Source: Corynebacterium hylobatis (lineage in GTDB: Bacteria > Actinomycetota > Actinomycetes > Mycobacteriales > Mycobacteriaceae). Taken from it: a stretch of 64,000 nt of DNA. The position numbers and the translations under genes were made by a program. The stretch spans positions 124,001-188,000 of the forward strand of contig NZ_RXHJ01000001.1 of NCBI RefSeq assembly GCF_003955685.1. The letters are read 5' to 3'. The notes below the pieces were generated by a model. That model was not told where the DNA came from. It worked only from the letters and a program-made list of their open reading frames with translations, and ran no database searches. Position 1 is the stretch's first letter. Each line of letters starts with the position of its first letter. Below are positions 1 through 7,899 of this stretch, piece after piece.

Positions 1-949
1 AGTCCTCCGGGTCCGGCACGTCCGCGCCCAGGGGCAGGCCCTGGCCGGGGTTGGTGCCCCAGGTGACGAACGGGGTCAGGGCGGAGCCGTCGATCTCGAC
101 GACGGTGTCGAATTCGGCACCCTCGTCGGTGGGCAGGGTCTTCCAGTACTCGACCGCGGCGTCCCAGTCGGCACCCTTCGGCGCGAACTCGCGGCCCTGG
201 ACGTACTCGAAGGTCTTCTCGTCGGGGGCGACCATGCCGGCACGCGCGCCGGCCTCGATGGACATGTTGCAGATGGTCATCCGCGCCTCCATCGAGAGGT
301 TGCGGATGGCCTCGCCACGGTACTCGATGATGTGGCCCTGGCCGCCGCCGGTGCCGATCTTGGCGATGATCGCCAGGATGAGGTCCTTGGCGGTCACCCC
401 CTCCTGCAGCGTTCCTGTGACCTCGATGGCCATGGTCTTGAAGGGCTTGAGGGAGAGCGTCTGGGTGGCCATGACGTGCTCGACCTCGGAGGTGCCGATG
501 CCCATGGCGATGGAGCCGAAGGCGCCGTGGGTGGAGGTGTGGGAATCACCGCAGACGATGGTCATACCCGGCTGGGTGGCACCCAGCTGGGGGCCGACGG
601 TGTGGACGATGCCCTGGTTGATGTCACCCATCGGGTGCAGGCGGATGCCGAATTCCGCGCAGTTCTTGCGCAGGGTCTCCACCTGGATACGCGAGGTCGC
701 CTCCTTGATCTCCAGCAGGGAACCGGAGACGATGCCCTCGGTGGGCACGTTGTGGTCCTCGGTGGCCAGGTGCAGGTCGGGGCGGCGGAGCTTCCGGCCG
801 GCCATACGCAGTCCGTCGAAGGCCTGCGGGGAGGTCACCTCGTGGAGGAGCTGCAGGTCGATGTAGATAAGATCGGGCTCCCCGTTCTCGCCCTTGGCGA
901 CGATGTGGTCGTTCCACACCTTCTCGGCCAGCGTCAGCTTCTCGGCCAT
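1..949 (-). CDS. leuC: 3-isopropylmalate dehydratase large subunit, 3' end outside window
   Basis: This is the N-terminal 316 residues of LeuC, the [4Fe-4S] aconitase-family large subunit that isomerises 2- to 3-isopropylmalate with LeuD in leucine synthesis. The protein starts [12 protein letters not shown] and contains the family stretch [14 protein letters not shown] (residues about 130-145) and a [14 protein letters not shown] segment. The ATG at 949 has a purine-rich AAAGGTGG 8 nt upstream. The gene runs off the left edge, so the iron-sulfur cysteines near the C-terminus are not visible. It is transcribed divergently from the adjacent IclR-type regulator, the arrangement known for leuCD and ltbR in C. 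glutamicum. Confidence 0.96.
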   Translation of the reverse strand, partial: MAEKLTLAEKVWNDHIVAKGENGEPDLIYIDLQLLHEVTSPQAFDGLRMAGRKLRRPDLHLATEDHNVPTEGIVSGSLLEIKEATSRIQVETLRKNCAEFGIRLHPMGDINQGIVHTVGPQLGATQPGMTIVCGDSHTSTHGAFGSIAMGIGTSEVEHVMATQTLSLKPFKTMAIEVTGTLQEGVTAKDLILAIIAKIGTGGGQGHIIEYRGEAIRNLSMEARMTICNMSIEAGARAGMVAPDEKTFEYVQGREFAPKGADWDAAVEYWKTLPTDEGAEFDTVVEIDGSALTPFVTWGTNPGQGLPLGADVPDPED

Positions 950-974
950 GGATGTCCACCTTTCCCTCAGAGAA

Positions 975-1005
975 ATCTCACAACATGAGATGTTAGTATC
1001 GCGGT
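975..1005. promoter_or_regulatory. leuC/ltbR divergent control region with perfect inverted repeat
   Basis: A perfect inverted repeat ATCTCA-caaca-TGAGAT spans 975-991 between the two divergent starts. A -10-like hexamer TAGTAT lies at 994-999, 6 nt before the ltbR ATG, so the ltbR transcript is probably leaderless. The repeat directly abuts this hexamer, fitting an LtbR operator that controls leuC and ltbR itself. Operator function is inferred from position and symmetry. Confidence 0.6.
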
Positions 1006-1716
1006 ATGGGACAGTATAGCGCAGTTTCCGGGATCAAGGTTCTCGACCGCTCCGTTGCGATCATGACGGCCGTGGCCCCGCATCCGCTCTCGCTCACTGA
1101 GCTCTGCGAGACCACCGGCCTACCGCGCGCCACCGCACACCGCCTGGCCACTGCACTGGAGATCCACGGCATCCTCGCCCGCGGGGAGGACGGCCGCTGG
1201 AAGACCGGCCCTGTCCTGACCACCCTGGGCACCGGCGGCAAGGACCAGCTCATCGCCGCCGCCACCCCGGTGATGACCCGCCTCGTGGACACCACCGGCG
1301 AATCCGTGCAGCTCTACCAGCTCACCGGCACCTCACGCACCTGCGTCGCCGCCAAGGAACCACCCGTCGGCCTGCAGAATACCGTCCCCGTCGGCGCCCA
1401 GCTGCCCCTGACCTCCGGCTCGGCCGCCAAAGTCTTCCTCACCTTCGGTTCCAAGGAACTGCGGGACTCCCTGCTTGCCGACGCCCGATTCTCCCCCACC
1501 GACCTCGACGAGGTCCGGGTCCGCGGCTGGAGCGAATCCGTCTCCGAACGCGAGGTCGGCCTGGCCTCCCTCTCCGCCCCGGTGTTCACGCCCGCCGGCC
1601 AGTTCATCGCCGTACTCTCGGTCTCCGGGCCGGCCGAGCGTCTGCGCCCCCACCCCGGCGAGAAATGGGGCGCGGAGCTCGCGGCCGCGGCCCACCACCT
1701 CTCGAGTGCGCTCTAG
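1006..1716 (+). CDS. ltbR: IclR-family transcriptional regulator LtbR
   Basis: A 236-residue IclR-type regulator. The N-terminal winged helix-turn-helix (about residues 8-65) reads [19 protein letters not shown], and the rest is the IclR effector domain. It sits divergently beside leuC. In C. glutamicum LtbR represses leucine and tryptophan synthesis genes, and that role is inferred here from synteny and family. The ATG at 1006 lies 6 nt after a TAGTAT hexamer, which suggests leaderless translation. The stop codon overlaps the convergent downstream gene by 4 bp. Confidence 0.9.
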   Translation: MGQYSAVSGIKVLDRSVAIMTAVAPHPLSLTELCETTGLPRATAHRLATALEIHGILARGEDGRWKTGPVLTTLGTGGKDQLIAAATPVMTRLVDTTGESVQLYQLTGTSRTCVAAKEPPVGLQNTVPVGAQLPLTSGSAAKVFLTFGSKELRDSLLADARFSPTDLDEVRVRGWSESVSEREVGLASLSAPVFTPAGQFIAVLSVSGPAERLRPHPGEKWGAELAAAAHHLSSAL

Positions 1717-4319
1717 GTGTCGATGTCATCCAGTGTGCCCGCCGGCCACACCACGTTCTTCGCCAGCGGGATCTGGTGCGAGGCGCTCTCGAGGATGTGC
1801 ATGAAGTAACCGGCCGTGTTGGGGAGGGCGATGATGTCCCCGGCCCGCACACCCTGCGGAAAGCGGATGCGCCGGCGCAGGATGAGCTCGTCCTCGATGC
1901 AGTAGGCACCGACCAGGAAGGCCTCAAGCTCCTCCCCGTCGGTGTGTTCCGTGAGGTGGATGGGGTCGACGAGGTAGTCGTCGGAGGTGGTGCGGCACTG
2001 GGTGCGGTTCATCGCCAGTCCGACCAGCGGCACGCCGTCGCTGCGGGTCTTCACGAAGGCCACCTCCGCCAGGATCAGGCCGCAACCGTCGAGCAGGCTG
2101 CGCCCCGGCTCGAGGTGCAGGCGCAGACCCCGGTCAACCAGCCCCTCCGCGATCCCGTCGGCGAGCACCTCCCGCAGCCATGCCCCGCGTACCGGTGCCT
2201 GGTGGAAGGGGTAGACGTTGGCCAGCGGATCGGACTTCCAGGTGAAGGGGGTGGCGTAGCGGTCGAGCACCGCCCGGCGCGCCTGCTGGTAGTCCTCCCA
2301 CTGCTGCCCGTCATCCAGGTAGCTCATGGGCACCCCGCCGCCCAGGTCGATGAAGGAGGGGTCATGCCCGGCGGTGCGGAGGGTGTCGATAAGCGAGAAA
2401 CACTCGCGCAGCGCGGTGGCGCGGTCGACTGCCGAGTAGCCGTGGAGGTGGACGTGGAGACCGACGATGTCCACCCCCTCGACCGGGTCGGCGAGGTGCG
2501 CGGCCCAGTCGCGGGAGCGCTCACCGAAACGCGTCGGCGGCAGTAGCCCGGGATCGGGGGCGACACGCGGGGCGACGTGCGCCCGGCGGCCAGCGGTGAG
2601 CGCGGAGATGCGCTCGAGTTCGGCGCGGGAATCAGCGGAGATGGTCACCTGGTTGGCGATCGCCAGCTCCAGCAGGCGGTCCGGTTTGATCGCCGCCGAG
2701 AGGATGATGCGCTCCCCCGGCACCCCGCGGGCCAGGACCTGGGCGAGTTCGTTTTCGCTGGCGACGTCCACGCCGTGCCCGGCATCGCGGACCGCGTCGA
2801 CGAAGGCGAGCGCCTTGTTGGCCTTGCGGGCGAAGAAGATGCGGGTGTCCACCCCGCAGTCCGCGCCGGCGGCCACCAGCTCCTGAATGTTGCCGGGCAT
2901 GGGCCCCGGATCCAGGATATTGGCGGGACTGCCGAATTCAGCGAGCAGGTCCCGACAGGCCGGCAGATCCGCAGTCAGTTCCTGCGCCCACGGCTCCAGG
3001 CGGGCGGTCAGCGGCGGGATGCCGTGCGCCTGCTGCGGTCCGGGGATGACCCGGCGTGCCCACCGGGGGATGACGTCGTGGAGGGTGCGCGAGAGGGTGT
3101 CGTTGCCCAGCACCACGTCCTCGGTCATGCGCCCCACCGCGGCGAGGGTGTGCTGGCCCACGACGGTGCCGTCCGGTTCCACGTCGAGGCCGCGGGTCCC
3201 GGGGCGGATGCGGGCGAGGCCCTGCTCCACCAGTCGGGCGCACAGCGTGCCGGGTACCACCCCGGGCGGCGGGATGACGGCGTCGATGACCACCGTCGCC
3301 CCCAGTTCGCGGGCGAGTTCGCCGAGGGGTTCCTCCCCGCGGTGCAGATGGGAGATGTCGACGCGGCCGGCGTCGATGAGCTCCTGCAGGTGCCCGGCGG
3401 TCTCCGGGGGCGGGCCGAAGGCGACACGCTCGAGTCGGCGGGCCAGCTCACCGAAACCCTCCAGGCTGTCGCGCCCGGCGTAGGAGGCGCGCTCGACGAT
3501 GGCCGGATAGAGGTCACGCCAGGCGATGCCCGCGGCCCAGTCATCGTCGGTGCTGCCGGTGCGTGCCATGAGCTGCGCGGCAGTATCTGTCAGTACCGTC
3601 AGCAGGCCCGGCATGTCCGCCACCCGGCGGATGCGGTCCTGGCCGGCGTCGATGATGTCGTGCACCTGCGCGGCATCGACCTCCGGTTTGACCACCATGA
3701 GCCTGCCCGTGCGGGTGACGGGGATGAACACCTCCGGGCAGCAGGCCCGGATGATGTCGATGAAGGTCAGCGCGGCCCCGCGGACGAGCACCCGGTCCTG
3801 TGACCCGATCCCGGCGAGGTTGCCGGCCGGGTAGGGCGAGGAGATCAGGCGCACGCCCTCGGGCAGCTGCTCGGGGCGCAGGGCACCCGGCCACCCGGTG
3901 GCATGCCCGGTGGCCAGCAGCACCTCGTCGGCCACCATGTCCTCCACGGCCCAGCGATCCTCCCGGGGCTCGATCCGCTCCACGTGCCTGTCATGCCGGG
4001 TGAAACGGCAGCGCGGGGGCAGGTGCTCCTCGAGCGCCGCCCAGGAATCGCGGAGGAACTCCCCCACCAGGCGCCGCGGCGGGAACGGGTCGTCGTGCGC
4101 GCCCCGCCAGTCATCGAAGCTGCCCAGTTGGGTGCGGACCACCGAGGACCGCACGTTGATCAACCATTCCTCCGGCTGCTGGGGGTCATAGGCCAGCGAC
4201 CGGCCGTCATCGAAGACGTGCAGATCCACCGCCGCGCCCCGTTCCCGGGCGAGCCCGAACAGTTCCTCGGCCGCCCACAGGCCACGGGGCCCCCCGCCGA
4301 TGATGTCCACCGTGATCAC
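1713..4319 (-). CDS. FAD/NAD(P)-binding domain fused to fold-type III PLP decarboxylase
   Basis: An 868-residue two-part protein. Residues 1 to about 440 look like the FAD/NAD(P)-binding NAD_binding_9 type, with the dinucleotide motif IIGGGPRG at 6-13. Residues about 450-868 are an ornithine/diaminopimelate/arginine decarboxylase-2 domain: PLP lysine in FFARKAN (K499), HVHLHG near 623, GGG near 660, EPGR at 737-740, the catalytic-type Cys in AYCIEDE (807) and Tyr in NTAGYF (838). All key PLP residues appear present. It starts with GTG, overlapping the upstream SbnA-like stop as GTGA, so the two are translationally coupled. The decarboxylase half recalls SbnH of staphyloferrin B synthesis. The substrate is unknown, and the flavin domain may supply an oxidation step. 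Confidence 0.82.
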   Translation of the reverse strand: MITVDIIGGGPRGLWAAEELFGLARERGAAVDLHVFDDGRSLAYDPQQPEEWLINVRSSVVRTQLGSFDDWRGAHDDPFPPRRLVGEFLRDSWAALEEHLPPRCRFTRHDRHVERIEPREDRWAVEDMVADEVLLATGHATGWPGALRPEQLPEGVRLISSPYPAGNLAGIGSQDRVLVRGAALTFIDIIRACCPEVFIPVTRTGRLMVVKPEVDAAQVHDIIDAGQDRIRRVADMPGLLTVLTDTAAQLMARTGSTDDDWAAGIAWRDLYPAIVERASYAGRDSLEGFGELARRLERVAFGPPPETAGHLQELIDAGRVDISHLHRGEEPLGELARELGATVVIDAVIPPPGVVPGTLCARLVEQGLARIRPGTRGLDVEPDGTVVGQHTLAAVGRMTEDVVLGNDTLSRTLHDVIPRWARRVIPGPQQAHGIPPLTARLEPWAQELTADLPACRDLLAEFGSPANILDPGPMPGNIQELVAAGADCGVDTRIFFARKANKALAFVDAVRDAGHGVDVASENELAQVLARGVPGERIILSAAIKPDRLLELAIANQVTISADSRAELERISALTAGRRAHVAPRVAPDPGLLPPTRFGERSRDWAAHLADPVEGVDIVGLHVHLHGYSAVDRATALRECFSLIDTLRTAGHDPSFIDLGGGVPMSYLDDGQQWEDYQQARRAVLDRYATPFTWKSDPLANVYPFHQAPVRGAWLREVLADGIAEGLVDRGLRLHLEPGRSLLDGCGLILAEVAFVKTRSDGVPLVGLAMNRTQCRTTSDDYLVDPIHLTEHTDGEELEAFLVGAYCIEDELILRRRIRFPQGVRAGDIIALPNTAGYFMHILESASHQIPLAKNVVWPAGTLDDIDT

Positions 4320-5260
4320 AGGTTCTCCTCCACCCAGTCGTCGTTGTAGATCGTGTCCAGGTACCTCGTCCCGTTGTCATGCAGGATGAGCACCACCTCG
4401 CTGCCCGGCTCCAGCTCCGGCAGGAGCTTCTCGACGCCCGCGATCACCGCCCCGCCCGAGGCCCCCGGCAGGATGGCCTCCAGCTTCGCCAACCGGCGGG
4501 CACCGGCCACCGAATCGCGGTCACTGATGCGCAGCACCCGGTGTGGTTTCACTGAGTTCGACAGCTCCGGGACCATGCCCGCCCCGAAACCGGGCAGATG
4601 CCGCGGGCCGGGAGCACCCTCGAAGAGCACCGAACCCTCCGCATCCACCGCCGTGACCTCCGTGTGCAGGCCCTGTGCGTTGATGTGCCGCAGACAACCG
4701 CCCACCGTGCCGGTGGTGCTCACCGCCACCACGAGATGGTCCGGGGCATGCCCCAGCTGCTGGAGAATCTCCGTCATGGTCCCCTCATCGTGCGCGCGGA
4801 AGGCCTCCGGGTTGGAGTACTGGTCCAGGCACTGCGCACCTTCGATCTCCCCGAGCAGCTGAGTCACCCGGGCGCGCCGGGCGGTGAGCCAGTCGCCGGT
4901 TGCCGCGTCCGGCTCGGTGACCTCGTGGACGACCGCGCCCAGGGCCTGCATATGGGCGATCGTGGAGCGGTTGGTCCGGGGATCCACCACACAGTGGAAG
5001 GTCCAGCCGCCGAGGACGGCCTCCTGGGCGAGCGCCACGCCCAGATTTCCAGAACTGGATTCGACCACCACGTCCCCGGGGCGCAGGGTGCTGGCGGCGA
5101 CCATGGCGTGGGCGGTGCGGTCTTTGGCGCTGCCGCCGGGGTTGAAGCTCTCGAGCTTCGCCCAGATGGTGACGTCATGGCCGGCGGTGAACCGGTCGAG
5201 TCGCACCAGCGGGGTGTTACCGATGGTATTGGCGAGAGTGACGCCGGAGGAGACATCCAT
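4316..5260 (-). CDS. SbnA-like PLP-dependent cysteine-synthase-family enzyme
   Basis: A 314-residue fold-type II PLP enzyme. The lysine motif NPGGSAKDRTA lies near residue 38 and the phosphate/substrate loop reads ESSSGNLG, typical of SbnA rather than the TSGNTG of true cysteine synthases. SbnA joins O-phosphoserine and glutamate into N-(2-amino-2-carboxyethyl)glutamate, the precursor of 2,3-diaminopropionate. The ATG at 5260 is chosen because a perfect TAATAT hexamer lies exactly 7 nt upstream, the leaderless spacing seen elsewhere in this window. A longer frame would overlap the neighbour. No SbnB-type dehydrogenase is present, and the flavin domain of the coupled downstream fusion could fill that role. 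A plain cysteine synthase cannot be excluded. Confidence 0.8.
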   Translation of the reverse strand: MDVSSGVTLANTIGNTPLVRLDRFTAGHDVTIWAKLESFNPGGSAKDRTAHAMVAASTLRPGDVVVESSSGNLGVALAQEAVLGGWTFHCVVDPRTNRSTIAHMQALGAVVHEVTEPDAATGDWLTARRARVTQLLGEIEGAQCLDQYSNPEAFRAHDEGTMTEILQQLGHAPDHLVVAVSTTGTVGGCLRHINAQGLHTEVTAVDAEGSVLFEGAPGPRHLPGFGAGMVPELSNSVKPHRVLRISDRDSVAGARRLAKLEAILPGASGGAVIAGVEKLLPELEPGSEVVLILHDNGTRYLDTIYNDDWVEENL

Positions 5261-5267
5261 GCGGGAA

Positions 5268-5273
5268 ATATTA
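5268..5273 (-). promoter_or_regulatory. -10 hexamer TAATAT of the SbnA-like operon
   Basis: TAATAT on the minus strand followed by 7 nt and the ATG at 5260. It gives the two-gene SbnA-like/decarboxylase operon its own leaderless promoter, inside the end of the HD-protein gene's downstream region. Confidence 0.55.
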
Positions 5274-5286
5274 CGCGAAATCGTTC

Positions 5287-5919
5287 TCACAGGCCGTGGA
5301 AGAACTCCACGTGACGGGCCAGTTCCCGGTTGAGCGCCAGACCCGGCAACCGTTCCTCCACTACCCGGTTGACCTGCGCGTACCACCACTGCTGCTGCTG
5401 TTTCCCGGAGTTGAAGCGCGCCCACAGGTCCTCCCCCAGGATGGCGTGGTCATCGAGGATGGACAGCAGGTTGTGCAGCTTGTCCGCGCACGCGATGAGC
5501 ACGGACTCGTCCGGGGCCCGTCTCGCCAGCTGCTCCAGGTAGGCGTCAGCCCGGGCCTGCCAGTCCGGCAGGGAATCGTCCTTGGTCAGCCCGAGCACGA
5601 TGTCGGTGACCCGGTCGCCGAACTCCGCCCGCATGCGCGCCTCCGGGTAGTTCTCCGGCACGTCCTCCAGGGTGTCGTGGAAGAGCGCGGCGATGAGGAT
5701 GTCCTCGTCATCAGTCACCTGGGAGACCAGGTGCATGACCGCATACAGGTGCGCGATGTACGGGATCCCTGAACCCTTCCGCACCTGGTCGCAGTGATTG
5801 ACGGCCGCGGTGTTCATGGCGTGCATGAGGCGGTGGCTGAGCATCATGGGGCCGATCATAGGTGCGTGATCACTGCTCAAGATTTCGCGGTGGCTGAGGC
5901 ACATTCCAGATCTGCTCAT
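5287..5919 (-). CDS. HD-domain hydrolase of RelA/SpoT (small alarmone hydrolase) type
   Basis: An HD-family metal-dependent phosphohydrolase. It carries QVRKGSGIPYIAHL, the HD motif in AALFHDTLEDV and CADKLHNL, the same order as the ppGpp hydrolase domain of RelA/SpoT and Mesh1. No synthetase or TGS/ACT domain is present, so it is a stand-alone hydrolase, probably of (p)ppGpp or a related nucleotide (inferred). The start is ambiguous. ATG 5919 has AGGA 4 nt upstream but overlaps the preceding gene by 50 bp. ATGs at 5859, 5847 or 5844 would better match the family N-terminus (MLSHRLMHA). The N-terminal region carries repeat copies linked to the upstream insertion, so the extended N-terminus is probably an insertion artefact. 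Confidence 0.78.
   Translation of the reverse strand: MSRSGMCLSHREILSSDHAPMIGPMMLSHRLMHAMNTAAVNHCDQVRKGSGIPYIAHLYAVMHLVSQVTDDEDILIAALFHDTLEDVPENYPEARMRAEFGDRVTDIVLGLTKDDSLPDWQARADAYLEQLARRAPDESVLIACADKLHNLLSILDDHAILGEDLWARFNSGKQQQQWWYAQVNRVVEERLPGLALNRELARHVEFFHGL
5831..5846. repeat. Third copy of the module-flanking repeat
   Basis: CGGTGGCTGAGCATCA, identical over 16 bases to the copy at 7409-7424. It lies inside the HD-protein gene (encoding MLSHR on the minus strand) and is probably the original start region of that gene. Confidence 0.6.
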
Positions 5920-6214
5920 ACCGTCCTGCCACGAGAGGCCAGATCACACTGAACGCCTCCTCGAAAGAGCCCAGTCCAGCCGCCCGTTCACCAAGAACAA
6001 CGAACTCATGGGGAATGACCCGGCCCGAGGCATCTTCCCGCAGTTCCGGATCAGGAAAACGGAGAGCAATTTTATCGCCCACCTTCCTGTAGCCCTCCCT
6101 GCCGGGCAGCGTCCCGAAAACGGATTCATAGACTGGCAGCGGATCCTCGTAACCCCCTTTCAGGAGGAAACGAAAACCCCAGTCCCGACCGCGCGTGGCC
6201 CAGATCAGCTTCAT
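5870..6214 (-). CDS. Small putative GTPase-partner protein, 114 aa
   Basis: A 114-residue soluble protein starting MKLIWATRGRDWGFRFL. I do not recognise an enzymatic motif. Its ATG overlaps the stop of the upstream GTPase gene as ATGA, so the two are translationally coupled and probably act together. Both belong to a repeat-flanked segment that appears inserted between guaD and the HD-protein gene. Partner, regulator or effector of the GTPase are all possible. The assignment rests on gene coupling only. Confidence 0.6.
   Translation of the reverse strand: MKLIWATRGRDWGFRFLLKGGYEDPLPVYESVFGTLPGREGYRKVGDKIALRFPDPELREDASGRVIPHEFVVLGERAAGLGSFEEAFSVIWPLVAGRYEQIWNVPQPPRNLEQ
5881..5898. repeat. Direct repeat, left copy flanking the GTPase module
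   Basis: GATTTCGCGGTGGCTGAG, 17 of 18 bases identical to the copy at 7403-7420. The two copies bracket the two-gene GTPase module. Confidence 0.65.
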
Positions 6215-7374
6215 CGCCTGGTCCTCAGCAAGATCCGGTTTTCCTCCGCCTTGTCGAGCGCCAGTGAAAAATTGGTCAACGAAGCCGTCAGATAGTTCTT
6301 CTGTGCGATCGCCTCCTCATGGATCGCATTCAACTTGTCAACCGCCAGGGCGGTCCAGTCATCAATGGTTTCCTTCGACAGGATTCGATCGAGGAGACTC
6401 TTCATGATGGCCAGCTTGCCTATTCCTACGCCCTTCAACTGGAAGGCGGTAACCACGAGAGCGATTCCGTATCCCCCGCCGCGCAACACATTTTCCGCGA
6501 TTTTCGCAGGGAGGAGTTTTGCACGATTCCATCTCACCTGCCGCTGGAAAGGCAGGATGGCTGCAAGGGGGAGGATCAGGTCAAGCCCGATGTTCTTCTT
6601 CATCTCGATCTTGTCCTCCCCGAACTCCGCCGCCGAGAGCAGCATGAAGTCCTCCCCCACAGACAGCGCCTGCTCCCCTGCAACGAACTCCGCGAGCACA
6701 TCCCTCAGATCCAGGATTTCCCCGCCAGCCTTGTTGGTGACAAGATCCCGGAAACGGATGACATCCATTTCCGGCCACAGGTCAGCCTTGGACAGGGCCA
6801 ACACCCAGATACGGGGAAATTCCTCGAGTGGTTTCCCGTCCTCCAGCAGATCGTCCTTGAGCGACAGGAGACCGTTCCGAAAGTTGGTGAACAGAGCCTT
6901 CAGGTACCGCTCCTCCTGGCCCTTGTTGTCGAGCAGTTTCTGTCCGTCAACCAAGAAGAGCGCCGCATCAGAGGTCAACAGGTTCCGGAAGGTCGTGACC
7001 CTTCGCTTAGCTTCCTCCCCGCTGACATCCTGCTCGAACCACTCCCCCGGATAGTCGTGCCAGACCAGGCGGAGAGCGTCAAAAGGTAACTTCTTCTTCT
7101 CCTTCGCCTCCGGCTCGGCCTTCATGCGTACCGAAAAAGCATAGGAGTGAGAGGCAAACCTGTTTACCTCCGGTGTCTGCCGCGAATCCCGCATCCCCAG
7201 GTAGTTCTGATGCAGGCGCATTCCGTGTTTCTGATTGTCAGCGATAATCCAGAACAGCTGGTCGTCCTCGGGTTCCTGGGACAACCCATAGAAGGTTGAC
7301 ACCAGGACGGTCTTGCCGCTTCCACTCTCACCGAAAACGGCGATGTGCTGCTCCTGAATCCGGTTATGGTCCAT
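6211..7374 (-). CDS. P-loop TRAFAC-type GTPase-like protein
   Basis: A 387-residue nucleotide-binding protein. The Walker A motif FGESGSGKT sits at the N-terminus, a switch-like HDYPGEWF near residue 107 resembles the Asp-x-Pro-Gly of GTPases, and LALSKADLW near residue 193 resembles the base-specificity NKxD motif. The C-terminal third has an Ala/Gly/Val-rich hydrophobic stretch. The family looks like the 'double-GTPase'/TRAFAC proteins found in conflict or stress systems; the exact family is unverified. ATG 7374 is preferred over GTG 7380 because TATTCT lies 6 nt upstream. It overlaps the 114-residue partner by 4 bp. The module looks poorer in GC than its flanks by eye. Confidence 0.75.
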   Translation of the reverse strand: MDHNRIQEQHIAVFGESGSGKTVLVSTFYGLSQEPEDDQLFWIIADNQKHGMRLHQNYLGMRDSRQTPEVNRFASHSYAFSVRMKAEPEAKEKKKLPFDALRLVWHDYPGEWFEQDVSGEEAKRRVTTFRNLLTSDAALFLVDGQKLLDNKGQEERYLKALFTNFRNGLLSLKDDLLEDGKPLEEFPRIWVLALSKADLWPEMDVIRFRDLVTNKAGGEILDLRDVLAEFVAGEQALSVGEDFMLLSAAEFGEDKIEMKKNIGLDLILPLAAILPFQRQVRWNRAKLLPAKIAENVLRGGGYGIALVVTAFQLKGVGIGKLAIMKSLLDRILSKETIDDWTALAVDKLNAIHEEAIAQKNYLTASLTNFSLALDKAEENRILLRTRR

Positions 7375-7380
7375 TGCCAC

Positions 7381-7386
7381 AGAATA
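7381..7386 (-). promoter_or_regulatory. -10 hexamer TATTCT of the GTPase module
   Basis: TATTCT on the minus strand, 6 nt before ATG 7374. The same hexamer precedes jetA. It suggests the inserted module carries its own leaderless promoter. Confidence 0.45.
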
Positions 7387-7402
7387 CGCCAGGTATTTCC
7401 TT

Positions 7403-7420
7403 GATTTCCCGGTGGCTGAG
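7403..7420. repeat. Direct repeat, right copy flanking the GTPase module
   Basis: GATTTCCCGGTGGCTGAG, 17 of 18 bases identical to 5881-5898. It continues as CATCA, matching the copy at 5831-5846. It lies immediately downstream of the guaD stop codon (minus strand). Confidence 0.65.
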
Positions 7421-7422
7421 CA

Positions 7423-7890
7423 TCAGTACGGGGTCCTGTCCGCCTTGTCCATCCACTCGGCGAAGATCTCACGCGCACGTTCGTCCGGGACATGCTCGAA
7501 AGGAATGAGACGTTCCCCGATGGGTTTATCCAGCTCCCGGTAGATGAGGGAATCGTCGAAATCGATGTCGGCGGCGTCCTCACGGGTGTTGGCGAACCAG
7601 ACCCTGCCCAGCCGCGCCCAGTAGATCGCACCGAGGCACATCGGGCAGGGTTCGCAGCTGGCGTAGAGCTCACAGTCGGACAGGTCGAAACGGCCGAGTG
7701 TCTCCGTGGCCCGGCGGATGGCCACCATCTCGGCGTGGTTGGTCGGGTCGTTGGTGAGCAGCACACGGTTGTTGCCTTCGGCGATGATCTCACCGTCGCG
7801 CACCACCACCGCCCCAAAAGGTCCACCCTCGTTGGCCCGCATGCCCTCCCGGGACAGCTCGATTGCTCGTGTCAGGAATTCCGGGTTCAT
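7423..7890 (-). CDS. guaD: Guanine deaminase (GuaD-like cytidine deaminase fold)
   Basis: A 155-residue zinc-dependent deaminase matching B. subtilis GuaD closely along its length, including GGPFGAVVV, the zinc/catalytic HAE motif (H52, E54), SCEPCPMCLGAIYWAR with zinc cysteines C82 and C85, and FDDSLIYRELDKP. It converts guanine to xanthine. A TadA tRNA deaminase is less likely because of the GuaD-specific C-terminal half. It starts 9 bp after the JetD-GNAT stop. TAAGGT at 7897-7902 followed by 6 nt could be its own -10, and GGTGGAG there could instead act as a weak ribosome site. Confidence 0.85.
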   Translation of the reverse strand: MNPEFLTRAIELSREGMRANEGGPFGAVVVRDGEIIAEGNNRVLLTNDPTNHAEMVAIRRATETLGRFDLSDCELYASCEPCPMCLGAIYWARLGRVWFANTREDAADIDFDDSLIYRELDKPIGERLIPFEHVPDERAREIFAEWMDKADRTPY

Positions 7891-7899
7891 GACTCCACC

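Noticed and set aside
1713..4319. That the FAD/PLP gene might be two genes misjoined
   Set aside because: The frame is continuous, codon use is uniform, and there is no convincing ribosome site and start at the domain boundary near residue 450.
7423..7890. tRNA adenosine deaminase TadA
   Set aside because: The C-terminal half (FDDSLIYRELDKP) and overall pattern match guanine deaminase GuaD much better than TadA.
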